Assembly: GCF_002954225.1 (NCBI RefSeq)
Contig: NZ_PPTH01000017.1
Coordinates: forward strand, 439,311-503,310
Direction: 5' to 3'
Source of the DNA: Arthrobacter ruber
Lineage (GTDB): Bacteria; Actinomycetota; Actinomycetes; Actinomycetales; Micrococcaceae
Length of the DNA stretch: 64,000 nucleotides
The translations under genes were made by a program, and so were the position numbers. Positions 18,401 to 25,876 of this stretch are shown piece after piece. The notes beneath the pieces are model-generated. The model worked only from the letters and a program-made list of their open reading frames with translations, ran no database searches and was not told the DNA's origin. Position 1 is the stretch's first letter, and every line of letters starts with the position of its first letter.

Positions 18401-19800
18401 AGTTGGGTCCCTTCCCCGCCGCGGCAGGCAGCACGATCACCATCTCGGAGACCATGGCCGCCAGCTCCGCCTCCGCACTCAGTAGCTACAGGACCTCCTA
18501 CGACTGCTGGGCAAACGGAGTGCGATTGAGCGCGGGTAACACCACAACAGGTACCGTCACCATGCCCAATGGTCTCGGTGTCAATGTGAACTGCACGTTC
18601 GTCAATTCTCCGGGCCCTGTTGCTGATTCGAGCGTGCGGATCACGAAGACCATCCGAGAGGCCTCGGGTCTCACTCGCCCCGGCGTCGACTGGACCGTGG
18701 GGGTGACGGCGACGGCGACCACGGGAACCGCGACGGCCCTGCCGAGCGAGGCTCCCAGGCAGCAGACCGATGCGGTGGGCCAGGCCAGCTGGCAGGTGCT
18801 GTTCGGTTCGGGGGCGTCGCGGGCAACGGTCGTCGTCTCGGAGGTCCAGCAGGCAGGGTTCGAGTTCGTCAGCGGCTCGTGCACGGCGAACGGCGCGGCG
18901 CGTCCGGTCACCTTCACGCAGGCCGGGGCGATCATCAGTGCCAGTCTGACGGACATACCCCCCGCTTCCGCCATCGACTGCACTCTGATCAACCGGCCTA
19001 CGGCATCCCTCACACTCGTGAAGGAAGTGACCTCCGGGTCTGCACTGCCCACGGACTGGACCCTGAGCGCCACCGGCCCCAGCGGGGCCCTACCCGGGCC
19101 CTCCGGCCGTTCGGGTTCGGCAGCGGCTTCGGGCGTTCCCGTCACCCCCGGTGTCGCCTACCGCCTGGCGGAAGCCGGCGGTCCGCTCACCTACGTGCAG
19201 ACCGGCGCATGGCAGTGCCGCACGGCAACCGACGAGCCTGTCGCCGTCACTGCCGCGGGAGATGTCACCCCGACCGCCGGCGCCCGGATCACCTGCACGG
19301 TGACGAACTCGACAGCGTCCATCACGCTGCTCAAGCAGGTGCTGAACCCCCGGACGGGCTTCCAGGCCCCGGACTGGCGGGTCACCGCGACACCGGCAGC
19401 GATCGCAGGCGGGGTCCTGCCGACGGAGAGCCGGCTCGGTGCCGAGTACGTCGCCTCGGGCAACCCGGCGAACACCTTCTTCGTGAGACCGGGCCACAGC
19501 TACACGCTGTCGGAAGCGGCCACCGATCCTGCACGCCCCCTCGCGTACCAGGAACTTCGTCTCGAACAGCTGACCGGGTCGACGTGGACCCCTGTGTCGT
19601 CACGAACCATCTCCGCTCCGGCGGCGGGTCAGACGGCGGTCTACCGCTTCGTCAACGCCCCCGTGGAGCCCACCACACTGCCGCTCACCGGCGGCACGAG
19701 CGCCGACGCGTACTACATCGGAGGGGGATCGCTGCTCGTTCTGGCGCTCGCCTTCTCCGTGTGGCACGGGCGTCAACGAGGGCGAGGCGCCTTCCGGTGA
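15427..19800 (+). CDS. Large LPXTG surface protein / pilus-associated adhesin with prealbumin-like repeats
   Basis: About 1,457 residues from a proposed TTG at 15427 (AGGGG just upstream); an ATG at 15499 is the alternative. Order: basic N-terminus and hydrophobic signal (MAMCLAVVLGAGSVVALSV); a Pro/Ser/Glu spacer; a beta-rich adhesin-like region with WVESFEQGL; a DUF11-like domain; a prealbumin-type repeat (TITVRKN, TISE, CTFTNT); a region rich in NGNLYVVG/RGTLYLGN-type strands suggesting a beta-propeller; then four more related repeats. The Lys, Glu and Asn of each repeat fit self-formed isopeptide bonds. It ends with sorting signal LPLTGG, a membrane helix and GRQRGRGAFR. Probably the tip or ancillary subunit displayed with the pilin and sortase that follow. 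Confidence 0.85.
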   Translation: MSPLRGGRRSHRRTVSWSLLHRVMAMCLAVVLGAGSVVALSVSTSSGAVAAPSVANVPDKKTEPSPSVATSTPTPVEVSTQPAPPQESNPEDSGPAPSVAAPTREPSPDEPEPRISVLPPTPKPVPSPAPAATPDLVVPGDDPAAESGRSPPAEPDRADEFRTFAQVGSAAIGAPEGPRQVWVESFEQGLTNTASGLPTYATNRYTASPGWATGANCTGVLLNYLAPYPNTAFCPSQTSGGSSAAREARRMADVLGQVQVPVVGGTAANAPANGSNATTRSNHALVSLPYAALPAGSTTVLQSAAGIGISAPNPRYYALAMDAVGARCGTNNAALSLNLVTGATTPVTLLTGFGAPIVPCTRTGNVYYTSPALSTVPGLTEPAFPTSVRAETFNGTNTALLTPAQISAARVQIANAQAGAGGGFGVDQIRVLDVTPALDVAFDPAPATATVPTTLTYTITNTSELSAKADWGFTNTLPQGLTVAPNPTLGGTCVNSVGAAFAVTAAAGTGSISVTGGDLPAGAASCTISVNVVAAQAGTYSSGTVTANGLIASAPIDLTVDPRTTITVRKNLPTRTASADQFTLSLREGTTVLASATTSGTATGIQAAQITGSTVRPGATYTISEAPTNNAGLGYSNGYECARAGTVIASGSGASGTITIPDEAGAEITCTFTNTAQTPRLFCDTNHFYSIQATGALEQADIVAGGLPAAVGSWTSVSSANALGIGSGGNVAYALDRSSDGSDVLSILKWTPGGGFVKLPSSAYTTTTNNGVEVAGTIVAGAVDLSNGRYLFGKFNGGQFHIWSFTETNPLASRFAYVGSFAAGTVSANGDMALDANGNLYVVGAPSGDSTSTTSTITIYTIARATLTAANGGSLAVSTSTAKPLTGTDAAFANPNGVAFSPRGTLYLGNVGSAYEFDANTGRRVPGTPRVSVNSTDLASCTTPSTITVQKNVVARQAPSDQFTLTAATGSPPATIATATTSGAATGRQAEQLGPFPAAAGSTITISETMAASSASALSSYRTSYDCWANGVRLSAGNTTTGTVTMPNGLGVNVNCTFVNSPGPVADSSVRITKTIREASGLTRPGVDWTVGVTATATTGTATALPSEAPRQQTDAVGQASWQVLFGSGASRATVVVSEVQQAGFEFVSGSCTANGAARPVTFTQAGAIISASLTDIPPASAIDCTLINRPTASLTLVKEVTSGSALPTDWTLSATGPSGALPGPSGRSGSAAASGVPVTPGVAYRLAEAGGPLTYVQTGAWQCRTATDEPVAVTAAGDVTPTAGARITCTVTNSTASITLLKQVLNPRTGFQAPDWRVTATPAAIAGGVLPTESRLGAEYVASGNPANTFFVRPGHSYTLSEAATDPARPLAYQELRLEQLTGSTWTPVSSRTISAPAAGQTAVYRFVNAPVEPTTLPLTGGTSADAYYIGGGSLLVLALAFSVWHGRQRGRGAFR

Positions 19801-19892
19801 GGTGCATCCACCCTTCCGTCCCACGTTCCTGCTCTTTCCACTCGTTCCCTTCGGTCTCACCCTTGCAACTCTCACTCACTAGGAGATAACAC

Positions 19893-21386
19893 GTGTCCAC
19901 CTCCATCCTCCGGCGGCTGTCCGCCGCTGCCGGCGTGCTGGCGCTGAGCGCAGCGGCGACGTTCGTCGCCGTCGCACCGGCGACAGCCGTCACCCAACCG
20001 GGCAACATCGATCCGTCGATCCCCCGCACCCTGACCATCCACAAGTTCGCGCTGGGCCCCGAGAACGGTCAGCAGGTCGGTACCGGCCAGGAAGTCAACG
20101 TCCCCGGCACGCCGCTGGCAGGCGCGACCTTCACCGCCGCCCTGGTCCAGGGTGTCGACCTCACCACGCCGGCAGGCTGGACCGCGGTCTCCACCCTGAC
20201 TCCTGCGACGGCGGCATCGCGTGTCACTGCGGCCGACACCTACACGGCGACCACCGGCACCGACGGTGTGGCACGGTTCAATGCCGGTGACACCCTCCCG
20301 CTCGGTCTGTATCTCGTGACCGAGACCGCACTGCCGGCCGGGGCGACCAACCCGGCCGCGCCGTTCCTCGTCACGCTGCCGTTCCCGACGGGTTCGGACG
20401 GTGCCCCGTCCAACCAGTGGATCTACGACGTGCATGCCTACCCCAAGAACGCGGTCACCGATCTGACGAAGACCCGCGTCCCGGCGCCGGCCAACTCGGT
20501 CGAGGCCCGCAATCCCGACCTGATCCGCTGGGCGATCACCCAGAGCGTGCCGACGCTCGCCGGTGGCACCACCCTCGACACGTTCGCGCTCACCGACTCG
20601 CTGCCCGCGGAGCTCGAGTACCTCGCGAACGGCCCGGACGGCGTCGCCCCGACGAGTGTGCGGGTCACGAACGCCGCCGGCGTCACCCAGAACTTCGTCG
20701 AAGGTACGGACTACACCCTCGTGTACGCCGCCGCCACGAGTAACCTCACCGCCACCTTCACCCCTGCTGGTCTCACCCGACTGTCAGCCCTGCCCGGAGG
20801 CAAGGTGACGCTCACCGTGCTGAGTCGTGCACTGACGATCCCCGCCAATGGCTTCATCACCAACACGGCGACGGGCGTCGTCAACGGCAGCACCACGACG
20901 GTCGAAGGCAGGACCCCGATCGGCCAGCTCACCGTAGCCGCCTTCCAGAACGGCGGACGGAACCCCCTCGCCGGCGCCGTGTACCAGGTGTTCCTCAACG
21001 AGAACGACGCCAACCTCGGCCAGAACGCCGTCTTCATCGACGGCGTCCAGAACTGGACGACCGGCGCGGACGGCCGCGTCGCGATTCCGATCATCACGCC
21101 GGGCACCTACTACGTGCGCGAGATCACCCCTCCGGCCGGATTCCAGCTGCCGCGGCCGAGCCAGGCGCAGGTCCGGGTTGTGCCCGGTGCTAGCTCGACC
21201 GTCGCGCCGGTGCAGAACTACGTCGAGTTCCTGCATGACCAGGTTCCCGCCTTCGCTCTCCCCCTCACCGGTGGTGACGGGGCCCTGTGGTTCACCGTCG
21301 GTGGTACCGGGCTCATCGCGATCGCCCTCGGGACCGGGGTCGTCGCGGCGCGTCGTCGTGCCACGTCGGCGCTCGCCGACGCGTAA
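19893..21386 (+). CDS. Major pilin, SpaA/SpaH-type, LPXTG-anchored
   Basis: 497-residue pilus shaft subunit. Signal peptide to about residue 32 (ending APATAVT). Domain 1 starts RTLTIHKF (K51) and has E-box YLVTETALPAG (E144). The pilin motif WIYDVHAYPKN places the polymerising Lys at K185. A central domain follows (about 190-340), then a third domain with E-box YYVREITPPAG (E410) and a C-terminal LPLTG at 456-460, a membrane helix and an RRR tail. The sortase joins K185 to the Thr of the next subunit's LPLTG. In domain 3 the position expected to hold the isopeptide Lys is Ala350. GTG start with AGGAG 7 bases upstream. Confidence 0.93.
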   Translation: MSTSILRRLSAAAGVLALSAAATFVAVAPATAVTQPGNIDPSIPRTLTIHKFALGPENGQQVGTGQEVNVPGTPLAGATFTAALVQGVDLTTPAGWTAVSTLTPATAASRVTAADTYTATTGTDGVARFNAGDTLPLGLYLVTETALPAGATNPAAPFLVTLPFPTGSDGAPSNQWIYDVHAYPKNAVTDLTKTRVPAPANSVEARNPDLIRWAITQSVPTLAGGTTLDTFALTDSLPAELEYLANGPDGVAPTSVRVTNAAGVTQNFVEGTDYTLVYAAATSNLTATFTPAGLTRLSALPGGKVTLTVLSRALTIPANGFITNTATGVVNGSTTTVEGRTPIGQLTVAAFQNGGRNPLAGAVYQVFLNENDANLGQNAVFIDGVQNWTTGADGRVAIPIITPGTYYVREITPPAGFQLPRPSQAQVRVVPGASSTVAPVQNYVEFLHDQVPAFALPLTGGDGALWFTVGGTGLIAIALGTGVVAARRRATSALADA

Positions 21387-21395
21387 CGTAGCACT

Positions 21396-22436
21396 GTGAA
21401 TGCGGAGGCGGGGCGTCAGGAAGGCGCCCCGCCTCCGCGCGTTCCGGGGGAAACGCCCGGATCATCCGCCGCCGCTCCGCCCTCGGGGCCGGCCCGGCGC
21501 GGGCGGGACCAACACCTTCGATGGCGGCTCCCGGTGCTGCCACTGCTGGTCGCGCTCGCAGTGGTCACCGGGGCAGCACTCCTGCTCTACCCGGCCGCGG
21601 CCGCGTGGTTCAGCTCGGTGGAGCAGTCGCGCGAGATCGACAAACTCACCGAGGGCATCAACGACCTCGGCGCCGAGACCTTACGCGAGAAGCTCGGGGA
21701 GGCGCGCGAGTACAACGAGTCCTTGAGCGGCGGTGGAGCGGCCGTCGCAGCGAACGAACGGCTTCCCCTCGCGGACGAACCCGGCTCCGATGACGAGCAG
21801 CAGTACCTCTCGATGCTCCGGGGTGATTCCGAGGGCCTGATGGCGCGGATCAGGATCGCCTCGATCGGACTCGACCTGCCGATCTACCACGGCACGAGCG
21901 AAGCGGTCCTCGAACGCGGCATCGGCCATCTCGAGGGCACCGCGCTCCCCGTCGGCGGGCCGTCGACCCACTCCGTGGTCACCGGCCATCGAGGCCTCGC
22001 GACGTCCGAGCTCTTCACCAACCTCGACAAGGTCACGGTCGGGGACGCCTTCACCATCGAGGTCTTCGGCGAGACTCTCGCCTACCGTGTCACCGAGACG
22101 CTCGTCGTCGAGCCCGAGGACACCGAGACCCTGCTCATCCAACCCGGCAAGGATCTCATCACCCTCGTCACCTGCACGCCCCTCGGCATCAACAGTCACC
22201 GCATCCTCGTCACGGGCGAGCGCGTGATCCCCACCCCCCAGGCCGACATCGACGCAGCCGGTGATGCCCCCGACGTGCCTGGCTACCCGTGGTGGATGGT
22301 CATCGCCGGCGGCGTGATCGCGGGCGCCGGCACGTACGTGTGGCTTTCGGGACGGCCGCCGCGGGCTGTCCGGCGGGAGCTCGCCCGGGAGCGCCAGGCG
22401 CTCACGCTGGATCAGCTGATGGAACGAGCGCAGTGA
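21396..22436 (+). CDS. Class C (pilin) sortase
   Basis: 346-residue membrane transpeptidase that builds pili. N-terminal disordered tail, transmembrane helix at about 45-66, sortase domain with IYHGTSEAVLERGIGHLEG, catalytic H198 (VTGHRG), C260 (LVTCTPLG) and R269 (SHRILVTG), and a second helix near 300-318 typical of class C. The lid segment between EYNESL and YLSML lacks a clear DPF/DPW motif (it reads ADEPGSDDEQQ). The GTG lies 9 bp after the pilin stop with no clear Shine-Dalgarno, so coupling to the pilin is likely. Confidence 0.93.
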   Translation: MNAEAGRQEGAPPPRVPGETPGSSAAAPPSGPARRGRDQHLRWRLPVLPLLVALAVVTGAALLLYPAAAAWFSSVEQSREIDKLTEGINDLGAETLREKLGEAREYNESLSGGGAAVAANERLPLADEPGSDDEQQYLSMLRGDSEGLMARIRIASIGLDLPIYHGTSEAVLERGIGHLEGTALPVGGPSTHSVVTGHRGLATSELFTNLDKVTVGDAFTIEVFGETLAYRVTETLVVEPEDTETLLIQPGKDLITLVTCTPLGINSHRILVTGERVIPTPQADIDAAGDAPDVPGYPWWMVIAGGVIAGAGTYVWLSGRPPRAVRRELARERQALTLDQLMERAQ

Positions 22437-22495
22437 GAGGTCATCCCTCGCTCCGGTGCGGCGGACGACCTGTCCGCTGATCGACGGAGGGCGTG

Positions 22496-23587
22496 TCAGT
22501 ACCGGGGCAACCGGTGCCGGCACGCCCGTGCCGCTTCCAGGACCGTCCACGCCTGGAGCTGCGAGGACAGGCTCACAGGTCCGTCCTGCCGTGGGGGGAA
22601 CAGGAAAGCCGTCGTGTCCGACCCGGCACGGGCGGCGCGCGTACCGGCCGGGCCGGGGCGGTCCACGCGGGTACCGATGGCACCGGGGACGTCAACCTCC
22701 GTGCGGTCGGCCCAGAGCCGCCCGGCCGTGGCATCCAGGAGCGTCCGGGCGGTCACCGCAGCGTCTGCGTCGATGCCCGGGGTCACCGCGGCGAGCGCCA
22801 GATAGCGCCCCAGGATCCCGGTGAAGAGACCGCCGTCGCCCTCCGCAGACAGCGGCAGTGCGCCGTCGTCGTGGGCCACGTGGTCCGCGACGGCACGGAT
22901 CAGTGCGTCCGCCCGCGCCAGGTTCTCCTTCCCGCCGGTCGCGACGAGCGCCCCGAGCACGGTGCCCTGGTTGTAGGTGTGGATGGTGCGCTCCACCTGT
23001 CCGCCGGCCTTCACCCCGTCGAGGTACAGCCCGGTCTCCGTGTCGAACAGGCGGGCCCGGAGCCAGTCGAGGAGCTCCTGGGCGCGGAGGGTGTCCCCGG
23101 CGCGCGCGAAGAAGAGCGCTGCGGGCGCCGTGCTCGGGGTGTTCTTGTAGTCCCGTGTGGTGTTCCAGTAGACGCCGCCGCCGAGGTCCGGTGTCTGCGC
23201 GGACTCCAGGGCGAGCCCGAGGACCCGCACCCGGCGTCGCGGCCGCCGTCGTCCCTCCACGCCGTCGAGGCGCTGCAGGGCGAGTGCCAGCCAGGCCATG
23301 TCGTCGTAGTAGGCGTTGCGCCAGCGGCCGCCGTTGCGCACCCAGATGCCGCGGGCGAGCCTGCGGGCGTCCGCCAGCGCATCACCGTCGGGATTCCGCA
23401 GGTGCTCGTCCAGGAGGCAGTCGAGGTAGTGCGCCTGCCACCAGTAGTGCCAGTGGCTGCGGGGACTGGTCGGTGACGGATAGGCGACGGCGCCCAGCCT
23501 CGTTCCCGGGAGGCGCAGGCTGCGCCGTGCGAAGAGGCGGCGGACAGTGCTCGCCGCCATGGCGGCGGCGTCGTCGGGGATGGGCAT
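22496..23587 (-). CDS. Glycoside hydrolase family 76-like protein, apparently cytosolic
   Basis: 363 residues with an (alpha/alpha)6-barrel pattern. The paired acidic motif [14 protein letters not shown] (D95, D96) is the catalytic signature of GH76 alpha-1,6-mannanases. [11 protein letters not shown] and [11 protein letters not shown] are further family blocks. No signal peptide is visible, whereas characterised bacterial GH76 enzymes are exported, so it may act on intracellular glycans or be non-catalytic. It ends convergent with the sortase gene, 59 bp apart. Confidence 0.8.
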   Translation of the reverse strand: MPIPDDAAAMAASTVRRLFARRSLRLPGTRLGAVAYPSPTSPRSHWHYWWQAHYLDCLLDEHLRNPDGDALADARRLARGIWVRNGGRWRNAYYDDMAWLALALQRLDGVEGRRRPRRRVRVLGLALESAQTPDLGGGVYWNTTRDYKNTPSTAPAALFFARAGDTLRAQELLDWLRARLFDTETGLYLDGVKAGGQVERTIHTYNQGTVLGALVATGGKENLARADALIRAVADHVAHDDGALPLSAEGDGGLFTGILGRYLALAAVTPGIDADAAVTARTLLDATAGRLWADRTEVDVPGAIGTRVDRPGPAGTRAARAGSDTTAFLFPPRQDGPVSLSSQLQAWTVLEAARACRHRLPRY

Positions 23588-23731
23588 ATGACCACCCTAG
23601 CCACGCCGGCCCGACCGGAGATTGCGCACGATGCGCAGTCGAACCCCGTCCGGGTGCGCAGTGGGCCACGTCACAGTATGCTGGGCGTGGGGACGGACCA
23701 ACGGCGGTCCTCCCGGCGCGGAAGGATCAGC

Positions 23732-24517
23732 ATGGACATCAGGGGATCGGTGGCGCTCGTCACCGGAGGTGCGTCCGGACTCGGATTCGCCACTGCCCGC
23801 AGACTGGTCGACGACGGCGCCTCGGTGGTGCTCGTCGATCTCCCGCAGTCCGCCGGCACCGGGGCCGCGACGGAGCTCGACCCGTCCGGTACCCGCGTGC
23901 GGTTCGTCGCAGCCGACGTCGCCGATCCCGTGCAGGTGCAGGCGGCGGTCGCCGCTGCCTCCGAGCTCGGGCCGCTGCGCATCGTGGTCAACTGCGCCGG
24001 TATCGCCACGCCGGGCAAGGTCCTCGGGCGCGAGGGTGTCCTGCCGCTCGAGCAGTTCGCCCGTGTCATCAACGTCAACCTGGTGGGCACATTCAACGTC
24101 ATCCGGCTCGCCGCAGAGGCCATGGCCGCCACCCCCACCGTGACCGGCCTCGGCGGCTCCGACGAACGCGGCGTCATCATCACCACGGCATCCGTCGCGG
24201 CCTTCGACGGCCAGATCGGGCAACCCGCGTACTCGGCGTCGAAGGGCGGCGTCGCGGCCATGACGCTACCCATCGCCCGTGAGCTCGCACGATCCCTGAT
24301 CCGCGTCGTCACGATCGCCCCGGGCATCTTCGAGACGCCCATGATGGCGGGACTGCCGCAGGAGGCCCAGGACTCCCTCGGCGCCCAGGTGCCGCACCCG
24401 TCCCGCCTCGGCAGACCCGTCGAGTACGCGGCGCTCGCCGCCCACATCGTCGAGAACCAGATGCTCAACGGCGAGACGATCCGCCTCGACGGCGCCATCC
24501 GCATGGCACCGAAGTAG
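23732..24517 (+). CDS. Short-chain dehydrogenase, 3-hydroxyacyl-CoA dehydrogenase type
   Basis: 261-residue SDR. Cofactor motif [16 protein letters not shown] followed by an acidic VLVDLP, so NAD is preferred; VNCAGI; catalytic Ser in [11 protein letters not shown] and YSASKGG. The overall pattern, with [10 protein letters not shown] and the [10 protein letters not shown] end, resembles type 2 3-hydroxyacyl-CoA dehydrogenases (17-beta-HSD10-like). The acyl-CoA dehydrogenase 55 bp downstream supports a role in fatty or branched acyl-CoA oxidation. GGAAGGA precedes the ATG. Confidence 0.88.
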   Translation: MDIRGSVALVTGGASGLGFATARRLVDDGASVVLVDLPQSAGTGAATELDPSGTRVRFVAADVADPVQVQAAVAAASELGPLRIVVNCAGIATPGKVLGREGVLPLEQFARVINVNLVGTFNVIRLAAEAMAATPTVTGLGGSDERGVIITTASVAAFDGQIGQPAYSASKGGVAAMTLPIARELARSLIRVVTIAPGIFETPMMAGLPQEAQDSLGAQVPHPSRLGRPVEYAALAAHIVENQMLNGETIRLDGAIRMAPK

Positions 24518-24572
24518 GACGCGCCACTCCGGCTTCACCGCCCGGTCTCAGCTCGATCGAAAGGACGGCTCG

Positions 24573-25736
24573 ATGGAGAGCCACTTGCCAAGCGCCGACT
24601 TCCTCGGCTTCGAATCGCTCCTCGCCGCCCATGAGCGGGAGAAACTGCAGGACGTGCGTGACTTCCTCGCCAAGGAGGTCTCACCGCGCGCCGTCGAATG
24701 GTGGAACCGCGCCGAGTTCCCCCACGAGATCCTTCCCAAGCTCGCCGGGTTGAACCTCAGCACGCCCGTGCAGCAGGGCTACAGCCACCTGTTCAGCGGG
24801 CTCGTGATCGCCGAGTTGACCCGTGCCGACACCTCGATCGCCACGTTCTTCATGGTCCACCACGACCTCTTCGTCGAAGCCCTCCACACCTTCGGCAGCG
24901 AGGACCAGAAGGCCCGCCTCCTGCAGGACGCCATGGACCTGAGGATCACCGGTGCCTTCGCGCTCACGGAGCCGCTGCACGGGTCCGATGTCGCCGGCGG
25001 CATGGCCACCACCGCCACGCGCGACGGCGACACCTGGATCATCAACGGCGTCAAGCGGTGGATCGGCAACGGGACCTTCTGCGACTACATGCTCCTGTGG
25101 GCACGGGACACCGGCACAGGAGGCGTGCGCGGCTTCATCCTCGACGCCACCCTGCCCGGCGTGACCCGCACCGTCATCGGGAACAAGACGGCGCTCCGCA
25201 CGGTCCAGAATGCCGACATCACCCTGACCGACGTCCGGATCCCGGAAGCCGACCGCTTCGCCGGCATCGAGTCCTTCGACGACACCCGGCAACTCCTGCT
25301 CGGCTCCCGCATCCTGGTCGGCTGGCAGGCCGTCGGACAGCAGCTGGCCGCGTTCGACGTCGCCCGGCAGTACGCCGTGGAGCGCCACCAGTTCGGGCGG
25401 CCGATCGCAGGCTTCCAGCTCGTCCAGGACCAGCTCGTCACGATGATGGGCAACACGACGGCGAGCCTGGGCGTCATGGTGCGGGTGGCCCAGCTCCAGG
25501 GACAGGGCGCGTCCGACATGCCACAGGCCGCTTTCGCGAAGTCCTTCACCACCGCGCGGATGCGGGAGACCGTCGCCCTCGGCCGGTCCATCCTCGGCGG
25601 GAACGGGATCGTGACGGACTTCGGGATGGCGAAGATCTTCGCGGACGCCGAGGCGGTCTACACCTACGAGGGCTCCTACGAGATCAACAGCCTCATCGTC
25701 GGCAGGGCGCTGACAGGCATCTCGGCCTTCGCCTGA
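24573..25736 (+). CDS. Acyl-CoA dehydrogenase, glutaryl-CoA dehydrogenase-like
   Basis: 387-residue flavoenzyme. Family blocks: GAFALTEPLHGSDVAG (substrate and FAD contacts), WIINGVKRWIGNGTF, RHQFGRPIAGFQLVQ and the C-terminal YTYEGSYEINSLIVGRALTG, where the Glu of YEG is the expected catalytic base, as in glutaryl-CoA dehydrogenases. It probably forms an operon with the upstream SDR, both serving acyl-CoA breakdown. The preferred acyl chain cannot be read from sequence. Confidence 0.9.
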   Translation: MESHLPSADFLGFESLLAAHEREKLQDVRDFLAKEVSPRAVEWWNRAEFPHEILPKLAGLNLSTPVQQGYSHLFSGLVIAELTRADTSIATFFMVHHDLFVEALHTFGSEDQKARLLQDAMDLRITGAFALTEPLHGSDVAGGMATTATRDGDTWIINGVKRWIGNGTFCDYMLLWARDTGTGGVRGFILDATLPGVTRTVIGNKTALRTVQNADITLTDVRIPEADRFAGIESFDDTRQLLLGSRILVGWQAVGQQLAAFDVARQYAVERHQFGRPIAGFQLVQDQLVTMMGNTTASLGVMVRVAQLQGQGASDMPQAAFAKSFTTARMRETVALGRSILGGNGIVTDFGMAKIFADAEAVYTYEGSYEINSLIVGRALTGISAFA

Positions 25737-25876
25737 TCGGCCGGTCGGGGCGGGCGCCCGGTCACATGACGGACGGGGTGAGGCGCCCGACACATTACTG
25801 GGTAGTATCCCAACAGCAATCCGTCGTATCCAGTGCCGCATACGCCCCGTTTTCCATGCCCTGAAAGCAGGCCGTT

